A stretch of DNA of 53,012 nucleotides from Spirochaetia bacterium (GTDB taxonomy: Bacteria > Spirochaetota > Leptospiria > Leptospirales > Leptonemataceae). The position numbers and the translations under genes are program-made. The DNA lies in contig JAIOPQ010000081.1 in assembly GCA_021413825.1 (NCBI GenBank), positions 1 to 53,012 on the forward strand, read 5' to 3'. Shown here piece by piece: positions 23,434-32,003 of the stretch. The notes beneath the pieces are model-generated. The model was not told the origin of the DNA and ran no database searches. It saw nothing but the letters and a program-made list of their open reading frames with translations. Position 1 is the stretch's first letter. Each line of letters opens with the position of its first letter.

Positions 23434-24942
23434 CTATCGCACTATATCAGTCAGTATGATGGAGCGGTCGTCTTCGCGCTGTGACGATCCCTGAAAATTT
23501 AGAACTGCGGTCTTAATCGCTTCCATTGTTTCTTCTGTACTGCGATTCAGATTTTGCCTGAACATGGACAGAAATCCCCGCTCACCAAGCATTTGCCCAT
23601 CGCGTTCTGCTTCTGTAATTCCGTCCGTATAGACGATTAATCTGGCCGCATCGCCGAGCGGAATTGTGCCTTCCCGAAAACTAACGCGATTAAAAATCCC
23701 GAGCATCTTCCCAGTGCTCCGAATAAAGCGTACTTGAGCCTTTTCACCATGGCGCTGGATCAAGAATGCCTTGGGATGACCCGCATTACAGCATTTGATG
23801 ATCCTCTTTTTGAGGTTAATATAAATGTAAATTGCAGTAATAAAATTGTCAGATAGTTTTCCATATAAAGATTCATTCATCATCCGCATCGTTTTTTCTG
23901 GACGTTCTGCATAACTCACATTCTCTTCAAAAGCAAGTTTAACCGTATTGAAGAACATTGCTGCGCCAATTCCGTGACCAGAGATGTCAGCAAGGAAAAT
24001 CGAATACTCGTTGTCGTCTATCTTGCGAACGTTATAGTAATCACCGCCAACGCTCATTAGAGGATCATACCACAGTGCAAAGTTTATTCTATCATCACCA
24101 ACGGGCAGCGTCTTCTGAATATTCTTATCCTGGGTTTTTCCTGCGATCCGGATCTCTGAGTCTACGTTTTTCTTCTCTGCAAGGATTTGCTTGTTCAATG
24201 CATCCATTTCCTGGACGGCTTTTCGGAGGCGATCGGCCGTTTCGCGATGGAGTGCCCTGATGAAGTTATCAGAAAGTTCTTCAATGATTTCTTTGCTGAC
24301 TAGGTACTCAAGCCTGCTTTGTGTGGAGAGCCGGCGCAAGAGAGTGAATGTGATTTCACGACGCAGCTCCAGTTCTGCAGAATAGATTTCATCAAACGAA
24401 ATTTCATAGTCGGAGGAGAACAGCATCCGTCGCACAATCGTTTCAACGTCCGAAAAACCGAATGGCTTATCTTCAAGCAATGAGTAGAGTCTATTCTTAT
24501 AGATGTTAAAATAGTTCATTACCTTCTGCGGAGTAAGATTCCCGCGAGCGTGGAGAGTTAAGATCCAGCGTCCAATCATAGACGTTTTGCTAAAATCTTT
24601 CCCCACAGGATAGAAGGCACGCGCCTGTAGCTCTTTGAGTTGGAAAATTACTTCGCGATGCGACGCAACGAGGCCAGGCATCATCTTCTCAAATGTGGCG
24701 CGATGCTCTGATAGAAGTTTCTGAAGAAAATAAATCAGATCATCACGCAGGAACTCATAAAGGTTTTCGCGAACGATTTTCTTATCGAGCGAGGGTTGCC
24801 CTGTGGATTTTTCAATGATCAGCTGAACCTTGGCCTGGAACAGATCGACCTCAAACTTGAGGTCTTCTGCTTTGTCCAGGGGTACCGCAGCCATGGCACG
24901 CGTTACCGCATCTTGCATCTTATTAATTTCGTTTTGGTCCAC
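23434..24942 (-). CDS. RsbU-like PP2C (SpoIIE) serine phosphatase
   Basis: A 502-residue protein. The first 265 residues are helical with no membrane segment and no recognisable sensor fold. A short coiled coil (about 235-265) leads to a SpoIIE-type phosphatase domain with all the metal ligands: SVGGDYYN, LADISGHGIGAAM, YTDGITEA and REDDRSI. It would dephosphorylate an anti-anti-sigma factor in a partner-switching pathway. GTG at 24942 is used as start (an ATG lies at 24918). It is divergent from uppP. The RsbW-like ATPase proteins at 7814 and 13350 are candidate pathway members, by inference only. Confidence 0.88.
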   Translation of the reverse strand: MDQNEINKMQDAVTRAMAAVPLDKAEDLKFEVDLFQAKVQLIIEKSTGQPSLDKKIVRENLYEFLRDDLIYFLQKLLSEHRATFEKMMPGLVASHREVIFQLKELQARAFYPVGKDFSKTSMIGRWILTLHARGNLTPQKVMNYFNIYKNRLYSLLEDKPFGFSDVETIVRRMLFSSDYEISFDEIYSAELELRREITFTLLRRLSTQSRLEYLVSKEIIEELSDNFIRALHRETADRLRKAVQEMDALNKQILAEKKNVDSEIRIAGKTQDKNIQKTLPVGDDRINFALWYDPLMSVGGDYYNVRKIDDNEYSIFLADISGHGIGAAMFFNTVKLAFEENVSYAERPEKTMRMMNESLYGKLSDNFITAIYIYINLKKRIIKCCNAGHPKAFLIQRHGEKAQVRFIRSTGKMLGIFNRVSFREGTIPLGDAARLIVYTDGITEAERDGQMLGERGFLSMFRQNLNRSTEETMEAIKTAVLNFQGSSQREDDRSIILTDIVR

Positions 24943-25017
24943 GCAGAAAAGCCCTTGTCCCGGACCAAAAACCAGTAAATGGTTTGATTGGAAAGTAAAC
25001 TTACAAACCCTGGAGTC

Positions 25018-25845
25018 ATGATTCAGCTTACCGAGGCAGTATTACTGGGAATAATTCAGGGGCTAACAGAGTTTATTCCGGTCTCGAGCACGGCACATTT
25101 GCGTGTCATCCCGGCACTGCTCGGGCTTCCAGATCCCGGGGCTGCGTATTCTGCAGTCATTCAGCTTGGAACTCTGATATCCTTACTGATCTATTTTCAG
25201 AAGGATCTTAAAACGTTCATAGTTGCTTCCACGCAAGGTTTGTTTTCCGGTAAGCCGTTTGAGGAAGAGAACGCTCGTATGCTCTGGTATCTCGCAGTCG
25301 GAACTGTACCGGTTTGCATATTTGGTCTCTTGTTTTCAAAATACATTACGGGTGATCTGCGATCCCTCTATGTCATTTCAGCAAGCTTGATCGTCTTTGC
25401 AATTATACTGTTTGTTGTGGATCGCTACTCAAAGGGCACCAAGGGCTTGAGTGATTTCAATCTGCGGGATGCTCTCTTGATTGGTCTGGCCCAAAGTCTT
25501 GCATTGATTCCTGGAGCATCGCGTTCAGGCATGACTCTGATGATGGGTCTTGGGCTTGGTTACAAACGCGAAAGCAGCATGCGAATTTCTTTTCTATTGA
25601 GTATTCCCGCAATTGGTCTTTCCGGGTTCTATGAATTGTACAAAGAACGCGAAGCCTTGGCCGCAACTGGATTTCTGGGATTGCTCATCGCGACAGTTGT
25701 TTCAGCAATAGTCGGATACATGAGCGTGGCTTTTCTATTACGATTCCTTCGAACCCATTCTACCAGTTCTTTTGTGATCTATAGAATCGCGCTAGGCGTT
25801 GTTCTCTTGATTCTGCTGAAGCTTGGATATCTCAGCGCTCTATAG
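25018..25845 (+). CDS. uppP: Undecaprenyl-diphosphatase
   Basis: A 275-residue inner-membrane phosphatase that recycles undecaprenyl pyrophosphate to the monophosphate for peptidoglycan and glycan synthesis (formerly BacA). The two signature blocks are GIIQGLTEFIPVSSTAHL near the N-terminus and LIPGASRSGMTLMMGLGLG mid-protein, with about eight hydrophobic helices. I chose ATG 25018 because the residues after it align with the family's usual start. A TTG at 24988 would add ten residues. GGAG lies only two bases upstream of the ATG, unusually close. Confidence 0.95.
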   Translation: MIQLTEAVLLGIIQGLTEFIPVSSTAHLRVIPALLGLPDPGAAYSAVIQLGTLISLLIYFQKDLKTFIVASTQGLFSGKPFEEENARMLWYLAVGTVPVCIFGLLFSKYITGDLRSLYVISASLIVFAIILFVVDRYSKGTKGLSDFNLRDALLIGLAQSLALIPGASRSGMTLMMGLGLGYKRESSMRISFLLSIPAIGLSGFYELYKEREALAATGFLGLLIATVVSAIVGYMSVAFLLRFLRTHSTSSFVIYRIALGVVLLILLKLGYLSAL

Positions 25846-25866
25846 TTTTCTGAATTGCTTTACCTT

Positions 25867-25887
25867 GACCGCGGACACCGCGCGGTC
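25867..25887 (+). other. GC-rich inverted repeat after uppP
   Basis: GACCGCG at 25867-25873 pairs perfectly with CGCGGTC at 25881-25887 around a seven-base loop. No T-run follows, so it is not a standard terminator. It lies in the 52-base gap before the next start and could be a processing or attenuation hairpin. Confidence 0.4.
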
Positions 25888-25897
25888 TGAGTAGCCT

Positions 25898-26380
25898 GTG
25901 CTGCGGCGATTACTACTTACAGTCGTTTGTATTCTGTTTTTGAATCCAGCGGTTGCTCAGGAAAACATTCTGCCTGTTCCGCGTCCTCCTGATTTTGCAG
26001 AACTCTTGCTCAACTCAGATATTGTAGTGCGTGGCAGACTGATTCACTCTCAGGAGTTCAAAATCGGTTCTCTCTCGATGGCTCAACCGCGCTTCATTTG
26101 CATGGAGATATTCAAAGCTTCTGCATATTTTCCGCTTTTGCTAGGAGAGCGTTTCACCGTTACGCATCGAATCCGCGCAGATGAATTGGGGCCAGGGTTT
26201 CACAGGCCGGCTGACCCGGGAGAATACATAGTTTTCTTAAACGTTCGCAATGTGGAAGCAGGGGGCAAAATTACGGGATATATTGCAGTTTTTCCCGATC
26301 CGCAGAGCTATGCAATCTGGGAAGTCACAGATGATCTAATTACACGGGCACGGGCGTTTCGCAGCCAGAGTCAGCCATGA
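25898..26380 (+). CDS. Exported protein of unknown function
   Basis: A 160-residue protein with a signal peptide (MLRRLLLTVVCILFLNPAVA, likely cleaved after AVA) and a beta-rich mature domain (SDIVVRGRLIHSQEF, PGEYIVFLN). The start is GTG at 25898. I recognise no family. Its stop overlaps the next gene by the ATGA pattern, so it is translationally coupled to the outer-membrane-like protein, and the two probably work together in the envelope. Confidence 0.75.
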   Translation: MLRRLLLTVVCILFLNPAVAQENILPVPRPPDFAELLLNSDIVVRGRLIHSQEFKIGSLSMAQPRFICMEIFKASAYFPLLLGERFTVTHRIRADELGPGFHRPADPGEYIVFLNVRNVEAGGKITGYIAVFPDPQSYAIWEVTDDLITRARAFRSQSQP

Positions 26381-27672
26381 TTCTAAACACCCGGATTGCA
26401 CTATTTCTGGCACTGGCGATTCTACTTCCTTCAATCCTTCAGGCCGACACTTTGTTTCTTGCAAATCAGAAGTACTTGCGTGGAACAATCATTTCTCAAA
26501 CGCCAGATGAAATCGTTTTCAAAGATGAAAGTGGAATTGAAAGAAGGTTCAAAAAGAAAGACGTGCGCCGAATCGTCTATCAAACTCCGGCGGAACAGGA
26601 CGCCGCCGATTTAAAACTCGAGAAAGCGCGCACAAAACAGGACAGGATAGATCAGGAACAGCGCCAGGCGCGGGAGAAATTGGATCCGAGACCGGAGCCA
26701 ATCGTTTCAGACGCCTACATTCCTTCCAATACTTCGGGTAGCAACAATGGGTTTCTGTTGCGAACGTTCGTTTGGCGCGCCCAGCAGCGCAGCGACATTG
26801 AAACAAGACTTAACGATGAGCGATTTTATGCAGCCGGACTCTCAGGTGCAGTTGGTTTGAATGCACCATGGAGCAAATCAATTGCGTGGGGTATACCCAT
26901 TGAAATGGAATATTCCTTTGAAGGATTGCATTTCGAGTTTCGTTACTTACATGCGCTTAGTACACCGCGCGCAATCGGGTTTGAACTGGCGGGAAATTCA
27001 GCAAGTCTCGCTGGATCAGGTCGCGCAGATTTTACCGACGTGTATTTGCGTACCACAATGCCTGAACTGATTGCGCGCTATGACGTGAGTCGGGCTGAGT
27101 CGCTTACGTTCGCTCTCGTGGCCGGTGCGCGTCAAACAAGGCGTTTGGCGGAGTTCGAGCTGGAATACTTCCCGGTTAATGTGTTTGATTCTACTGGTCT
27201 TGCTACTGGTGGCATCGGTCGCTCCCTTGCGTATCGTGTTAGAACCCAAATGAGAGATGCTGTATTTGGTGGAGATCTCAGGGCAAAGCTCAGCGGCGCA
27301 TCGGAACTTCAATTCAGGCTGACCTTCCAGGTTGGCCAGGGTTTCTGGCGGCAGAATCGCACAACCATTGATGCCCTATCAAATGCGACCGGTTCGGCAC
27401 TTCTGAGAAACGAAGATGCGCGATATTCTGGCACTGGCTCGACACTGAGTTTTGGGTATTCATATCTCCTCAGCGAGAATTTTAGAATTCTGACCCGGCT
27501 GATTCTTGCGGAGTCAACCACGCACACAGGAAAAAATTTGCTGACCAGACTGGAAAGTAACTCCAGTGGAGCCCTTGAACGGTACGCAACCGACCTCGCT
27601 CTTTCCGGCCGCAGGCGCAGACAGGCGGATCAATCAGTCGGTTTTGAAATTGGCGGTGAAATCATCCGTTGA
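26377..27672 (+). CDS. Putative outer-membrane beta-barrel protein
   Basis: A 431-residue exported protein with a signal peptide (cleavage likely after LQA at about residue 23). Residues 24-70 form a small beta domain (LFLANQKYLRGTIISQTPDEIVFKD) of a type common at the start of leptospiral surface proteins, followed by a charged coiled-coil-like linker (about 72-105). The remaining 320 residues alternate hydrophobic and polar residues in amphipathic strands, consistent with a beta-barrel. No specific family is recognised. It is coupled to the preceding exported protein by an ATGA overlap. Confidence 0.7.
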   Translation: MILNTRIALFLALAILLPSILQADTLFLANQKYLRGTIISQTPDEIVFKDESGIERRFKKKDVRRIVYQTPAEQDAADLKLEKARTKQDRIDQEQRQAREKLDPRPEPIVSDAYIPSNTSGSNNGFLLRTFVWRAQQRSDIETRLNDERFYAAGLSGAVGLNAPWSKSIAWGIPIEMEYSFEGLHFEFRYLHALSTPRAIGFELAGNSASLAGSGRADFTDVYLRTTMPELIARYDVSRAESLTFALVAGARQTRRLAEFELEYFPVNVFDSTGLATGGIGRSLAYRVRTQMRDAVFGGDLRAKLSGASELQFRLTFQVGQGFWRQNRTTIDALSNATGSALLRNEDARYSGTGSTLSFGYSYLLSENFRILTRLILAESTTHTGKNLLTRLESNSSGALERYATDLALSGRRRRQADQSVGFEIGGEIIR

Positions 27673-27682
27673 GTATCCCCGG

Positions 27683-27796
27683 GTGAGCTCTTATGGGTTT
27701 CAGGATGGCCAGTATCCGCCTGACTGGGCCCGTTTCTTGCTGAGGCCCTTACAGGAATTTCTCATTCAAAACGGGCAATTTTCGGGATTGGCGTAA
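27683..27796 (+). CDS. Possible 37-residue small protein upstream of fliS
   Basis: An open frame from GTG 27683 to TAA 27796 encodes 37 residues with good protein character, including GFQDGQYPPDWARFLLRPL and FLIQNGQFSGLA. It falls in the 159-base gap between the barrel protein and fliS. It has no clear ribosome binding site (CCCCGG before GTG), and the frame is open upstream into the previous gene. It might be a real microprotein, a remnant of a longer gene, or chance. Confidence 0.3.
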   Translation: MSSYGFQDGQYPPDWARFLLRPLQEFLIQNGQFSGLA

Positions 27797-27831
27797 ATCC
27801 CATTTCAAGGAAAATTAGAAACATCCGATAC

Positions 27832-28281
27832 ATGAGTCAGGCTATGATGACAGCAAGAAAGACCTACGACGCGTACAAGGACACTGAGATTCTCACGGCA
27901 AACCAGGGGAAACTCATTGTAATGCTTTATGAGGGAGCCATCCGCTTTCTCCGGCTTGCTGTGGCCAACATGAATCCACGCAAATATGACACTGTGAACC
28001 ATAACATAATCCGTGCCCAGGATATTGTAACGGAACTCATGCTTTCCTTAAATATGGCAGAGGGCGGCGAAATCGCCCAGAATCTCTTCAATTTATATGC
28101 TTATATGAAGAAACGCCTGCTGGAAGGGAATATCAAAAAAGACAATGAGATTCTAGAAGAAGTTATAGCCCTGCTCGAGCAAATGCGCGATGCATGGGAC
28201 CAGGCGGCGCGTGAGACCACTCCAGGACGTCAAAACACAGCCCCCAGAGACAAGGGTGCATCCTTCTCAATCACAGGTTGA
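27832..28281 (+). CDS. fliS: Flagellar export chaperone FliS
   Basis: A 149-residue cytoplasmic chaperone that binds flagellin and prevents its premature polymerisation. The start YDAYKDTEILTANQGKLIVMLYEGAIRFL and the helix LNMAEGGEIAQNLFNLYAYMKKRLLEGN are diagnostic of FliS. The C-terminal 25 residues are a disordered extension beyond the usual length of about 130. No fliD or flagellin gene is adjacent. It overlaps the next small gene's likely start. Confidence 0.95.
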   Translation: MSQAMMTARKTYDAYKDTEILTANQGKLIVMLYEGAIRFLRLAVANMNPRKYDTVNHNIIRAQDIVTELMLSLNMAEGGEIAQNLFNLYAYMKKRLLEGNIKKDNEILEEVIALLEQMRDAWDQAARETTPGRQNTAPRDKGASFSITG

Positions 28282-28582
28282 GCGCGAGCTCAGAGTCCTG
28301 AAGTTTCGCCTCCAGCGGCAACGCCGGTTCCTTGAGACAGGTAGGCTCGACAGGTTTCTCTCACTTTCAGAATCGCTTCGGAAAGATTTTCCAGATATAA
28401 TGCAACGTGCCGCGCAACATGCGGATGCTGACATTCGTGTTCTGGCCCTTCAGTGCAAGGAGCTATTAGACGGAATGATTCCGAGAATGGAAAAGGCCTT
28501 AATAAAAATTAAAGGCGATGGGGTACGAACGGAAATCGAACGGAAAATCCGTGAATTTCTCGCAAAAAAGGAAGAACCCTGA
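28256..28582 (+). CDS. Small helical protein, possible flagellar chaperone (FliT/FlgN-like)
   Basis: A helical, highly charged protein of about 108 residues when started at GTG 28256. An ATG at 28190 in the same frame would overlap fliS by 92 bases and give 130 residues. Heptad-like spacing of leucines (LRVLKFRLQRQRRFL, LSLSESLRKDF) suggests a helical bundle. Position immediately after fliS is where FliT or other flagellar chaperones often sit, but I see no motif that proves this. The start is uncertain. Confidence 0.6.
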   Translation: MHPSQSQVERELRVLKFRLQRQRRFLETGRLDRFLSLSESLRKDFPDIMQRAAQHADADIRVLALQCKELLDGMIPRMEKALIKIKGDGVRTEIERKIREFLAKKEEP

Positions 28583-28618
28583 GAGACTGGCATCGTCCAT
28601 AATCTTTGCGGGGGAACC

Positions 28619-30295
28619 ATGCGCTTTAAGAAATCGCTCTTTCTACTACTTTTACTTTGTCTGTCTCTTACTGGAGTCCAGGCAAAACGATACGCTCTCA
28701 TTATGGGGAGTAACTATACAGGTAACGCAGCAGGGATACCCCCGCTGGAACTTTGTGAGGCTGATGCGGCCCTAATGGAGCAAACCCTCCGTGCAAACGG
28801 TTCATACGATGAAGTCAAGGTTCTACTTGGCCGTATGGTCATAGCTACTAAAGTAGAAGAGGCTATGCGAAGCCTTGCCGCCAACGTTACCGCGGCTGAT
28901 ACTGTTGCGATTTATTTCTCCGGCCATGGAACCTATCAGCGTGATGCAAGCGCACCAAACGGACTTAGAAATTACATCGTGATGTTTGACAGGCCGCACG
29001 TTTCTGATCTCCAAATAAACGATTGGATCAAAGGAATCAAAACCGTTCGCGTTGCATTTATCTTTGATTGCTGTTACTCGGGTGGGATTGCAAAGAAAGG
29101 ACGCAAAGGAGCTGGTGATATTCCTGTTGCACCGGGCTCGGATGGAATTGTAATTCAAAACGGAGATGAAAACTTCTATTTTCAGAATCGTGCAATCATT
29201 GCATCGAGCGATTCAAATGAAACCTCGATTGAGATTCGGGGTAATATTAATCATGGCGTCTTTACCTACTGGTTCGCGCAGGGACTATTGGCGGCTAACG
29301 GTGATTTAAATCGAGACGGCAGTGTTACAGCCCTTGAGGCCTTTGAATGGTCTTCTCGTCGTGTTTCGCAGATGGCTAAGCAGCAATTCCAGCACGACCA
29401 GAATCCGCAGATCAGCGGAAATGCAAAAGGAATCTTCCTTACCGGAAGAATCGTTCCAGTCGCACCTGAGCCCAACAAGCCAGAGCCACCCAAGCCTGAT
29501 CCGCAGAAACCGGAACCGCCAAAACCAGAACCGCAGAAGCCAGAACCAGAGCAACAGGTAGTGGTTACGCCACCTAACGTTGAACCACAACCTCAACCAA
29601 ACATAAATACAAATGGCAACGTTACAATCTCAACAACCATTTTGAAGAGTATTCTGTCTGGAACACAAACGCCTGATCCAATGATGACAATGCGCAGAAT
29701 GCGCGGTGTGGATGGCGATCGTAAGATCAAGGTTCGTTTTTCTGGAAGAGAATATCCAACTAACGTTGTCTGGGTCGATCGTGCCGGTCTGAAAGCCGCA
29801 ACGGGAGAAGACATTCCACTTGGAACCTACACAATTGGCCGCAATGGAACTCCTACGGAAATCCAGAATCGCGTAGCATTGCTACAGATAACGGGCGTTC
29901 CAGCAGGTGTCCATGAGGTTCAGATTGAAGCGGACGATTATCCAATCATCAAAGAGAACATTGGTGTTGAAAATGGAATTCCAATTAAGGAGTTCATTGT
30001 GGCTTCCATGCGAGGGACAGGCAGCATTCGCGGTAAAGTATTCTTAAAGAATGTTGAGCAGCCCCTGGCCGGTCAGACAGTCTGGATGCCTACCGTGGTC
30101 GGAACAAACCAGGTTCACAAGATGAAGACCATGACCGATGGATCATTCTGGTTTTTGAACCTGCCACCAGGTAAATATTACACCATCAAAGCCTCCTTTG
30201 AGGAGAACCTGAAAATTGATAACCAGAACCTGGTCGTTAAGGAAGGGGATACTACAAAGGTAGACGTGATACTGAACCAAAAAAACTTTAAATAA
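28619..30295 (+). CDS. Exported caspase-fold (peptidase C14) protein with EF-hand-like loop
   Basis: A 558-residue secreted protein. Signal peptide: MRFKKSLFLLLLLCLSLTGVQA. Residues 25-265 form a caspase-like domain with the catalytic His in YFSGHGTYQ (H103) and Cys in FIFDCCYSGG (C152 aligns with the usual catalytic Cys). DLNRDGSVTALE at 229-240 matches the calcium-loop spacing of an EF hand or dockerin. Residues about 283-330 are a Pro/Lys/Glu-rich linker with a repeated KPEP pattern. The C-terminal 200 residues include two beta-sandwich domains, the last resembling a carboxypeptidase regulatory domain. Substrate and activity are unknown. It starts a same-strand group with two lipoproteins. 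Confidence 0.88.
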   Translation: MRFKKSLFLLLLLCLSLTGVQAKRYALIMGSNYTGNAAGIPPLELCEADAALMEQTLRANGSYDEVKVLLGRMVIATKVEEAMRSLAANVTAADTVAIYFSGHGTYQRDASAPNGLRNYIVMFDRPHVSDLQINDWIKGIKTVRVAFIFDCCYSGGIAKKGRKGAGDIPVAPGSDGIVIQNGDENFYFQNRAIIASSDSNETSIEIRGNINHGVFTYWFAQGLLAANGDLNRDGSVTALEAFEWSSRRVSQMAKQQFQHDQNPQISGNAKGIFLTGRIVPVAPEPNKPEPPKPDPQKPEPPKPEPQKPEPEQQVVVTPPNVEPQPQPNINTNGNVTISTTILKSILSGTQTPDPMMTMRRMRGVDGDRKIKVRFSGREYPTNVVWVDRAGLKAATGEDIPLGTYTIGRNGTPTEIQNRVALLQITGVPAGVHEVQIEADDYPIIKENIGVENGIPIKEFIVASMRGTGSIRGKVFLKNVEQPLAGQTVWMPTVVGTNQVHKMKTMTDGSFWFLNLPPGKYYTIKASFEENLKIDNQNLVVKEGDTTKVDVILNQKNFK

Positions 30296-30303
30296 TTGAG
30301 TAA

Positions 30304-30320
30304 GGGGGGAGTCTCCCCCC
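30304..30320 (+). other. Perfect 17-base palindrome between caspase and small ORF
   Basis: GGGGGGAG and CTCCCCCC are separated by one T, giving a perfect inverted repeat six bases after the caspase stop. AACCATTTTT and the next ATG follow. It may be a weak terminator (the T-run is five bases away) or a hairpin that hides the only Shine-Dalgarno-like sequence upstream of the ATG at 30331. Confidence 0.5.
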
Positions 30321-30330
30321 AACCATTTTT

Positions 30331-30534
30331 ATGAAGTTGATTCTATTTGCCCTGGCAGTAACACTTCTCTATCAATTCTGCCGGGGTATTATGGCTAGAG
30401 TAGGCCGGCCAGACATCGAGCCTCCGGGCCAGCGCAAACCCGTATTCCGCATTGTTCAGAAAAAGCCCGGTTGGGAGAAAGACATAACCCATCGCAGCCG
30501 AATTCTTGACGAGGATTCGCGCCCAGACCGATAA
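30331..30534 (+). CDS. Small single-pass membrane protein
   Basis: A 67-residue protein with one N-terminal hydrophobic segment (MKLILFALAVTLLYQF) and a charged, proline-containing C-terminal part. No family is recognised. There is no Shine-Dalgarno right before the ATG; a GGGGGGAG sequence lies in a palindrome 20 bases upstream. It is 11 bases before the HEAT lipoprotein start and in the same operon. It could be an anchor or a leader-like small protein. Confidence 0.6.
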   Translation: MKLILFALAVTLLYQFCRGIMARVGRPDIEPPGQRKPVFRIVQKKPGWEKDITHRSRILDEDSRPDR

Positions 30535-30545
30535 TTGGAGTAGGT

Positions 30546-32003
30546 ATGCATTCATCTATTGTACGCGCATTCTATCCGGTCTGTCTGCTTGGGCTGAGCC
30601 TGCTAATAGCCTGTACGCCGTTTCAGACGCGGGACGATTTCAACAGCGCCAGGAAGGAAGCCCAGAAGGGTGGTGCAGCCTGTCGCCAGGTTACAGATTC
30701 CATTCTTCAAAATCTGACCAGGATTCCCGGGAATCTGCGCGGTGAGGCGCTGGACGTAGTCATTGCATGTCCAGGGGACATCGGCGATCGCGCCGTTCTT
30801 ACAATAAGCCAGCGCGCGGAATTCCAGGATCCGGAATCAAAAAAGAAAATAATAAATCGCCTGATGCAATCAGAGAGCAAAGAGGCTACGGATTACGTTC
30901 TCAAGGAGATAGCTGCAAATCCGGCACTCATTGACGATGCAATGGTTAAGTGGCTGTTAGAGCGTGACCCGCCTGGTGCAGCAGATCTATTGCTGGCTCA
31001 GGTCCAGGCTAAGCCCGAAATCCTAAACGACGGGATTGCAACCTACTTTGGCAAGAAGAAGCTGACGGCTGCTGTGCCTTTGCTGATCGCAAGCATCAAG
31101 GCTAACCGGAGTCCCGAAGCGTCGCTCCGTGCTCTGAGCCAGATCGGCGGGACAGAAGCAAATCAGACTATTATTGACGTAGCAAAGACAGATAATGCTG
31201 CGCGCGTTGAAGCATTGCGGTTGTTGCCTCAAATCAAAGACGAAAGCAAAAAAACTGAAATCATGAAGTTGCTCACTGAAACCTGGGACAAGGGATCCGG
31301 TCCGGTTAGAAGTACGTCGCTTGAAAGTCTGGCCAAAATGCGAGGACTGGAACCCGAGGGTCTTGAACGGGATTTACTGTTTTCAATGAGCGACGTTCAA
31401 GGTGATCTTGCAGTCAATACCCTGAGCGACAAGAAAAGAGAGTCGACTAACGTTCCAGCAACTTCACGCGACCTGAAACCTTCAACTCCGAGGGTTGATG
31501 TAAAGAAAGACTCAAAACCTGATGTGAAAGTAGATGCCAAAACGGAAGCTAAGAAAGATGCAAGGCCCGTAGACAAACCTACTGATAAGAAAGAAACTAA
31601 ACCAGCAACTGCCGAGCGAGAACCGCTACCGGTAGATGAACGCGCATCGATTGCATACAAGCAACGCATCAGCAATATTTTTACGGATACATTTGGAGAT
31701 GGTGGATCTGCAATTCTACGGCGTATTCAAGACTCTCTATACACTTATTCTGAATCCAATACACCATCCGCTGAATTCATAATTCGTGCCTATAAGAAGC
31801 GCTACGGCGGAAACGATGCGGCTGTGCGCAAAATGCTGGCTCGCGGACTTAAGCAACCAGATTGCTTAAACGCTGTTCTAACCAACGTGCGCGCTGAGTA
31901 TCCATCCAAAGAAATGCAAATCTACGCCCTCTCCAAACTTTTTGCTTTGAAGCGCTGGCAGTCGCAGGTTCTGCTTGAGGTCAGCCAGGAATTACAACTG
32001 TAA
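30546..32003 (+). CDS. HEAT-repeat-like lipoprotein
   Basis: A 485-residue predicted lipoprotein: signal MHSSIVRAFYPVCLLGLSLLIAC with the acylated cysteine at 23, a spirochaete-style lipobox. Residues about 40-300 are helical repeats in pairs, resembling HEAT or armadillo repeats that scaffold protein interactions. Residues about 315-360 are a low-complexity Lys/Asp/Pro-rich linker. A helical C-terminal domain (about 370-485) follows. TTGGAG precedes the ATG. It overlaps the next lipoprotein by one base (TAATG). A role as scaffold for the caspase-like protein is inference. Confidence 0.8.
   Translation: MHSSIVRAFYPVCLLGLSLLIACTPFQTRDDFNSARKEAQKGGAACRQVTDSILQNLTRIPGNLRGEALDVVIACPGDIGDRAVLTISQRAEFQDPESKKKIINRLMQSESKEATDYVLKEIAANPALIDDAMVKWLLERDPPGAADLLLAQVQAKPEILNDGIATYFGKKKLTAAVPLLIASIKANRSPEASLRALSQIGGTEANQTIIDVAKTDNAARVEALRLLPQIKDESKKTEIMKLLTETWDKGSGPVRSTSLESLAKMRGLEPEGLERDLLFSMSDVQGDLAVNTLSDKKRESTNVPATSRDLKPSTPRVDVKKDSKPDVKVDAKTEAKKDARPVDKPTDKKETKPATAEREPLPVDERASIAYKQRISNIFTDTFGDGGSAILRRIQDSLYTYSESNTPSAEFIIRAYKKRYGGNDAAVRKMLARGLKQPDCLNAVLTNVRAEYPSKEMQIYALSKLFALKRWQSQVLLEVSQELQL

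Noticed and set aside
28864..28888. Third partial copy of the 23-bp repeat inside the caspase gene
   Set aside because: Only about 16 bases match and they lie in well-conserved coding sequence, so chance is the simplest explanation.
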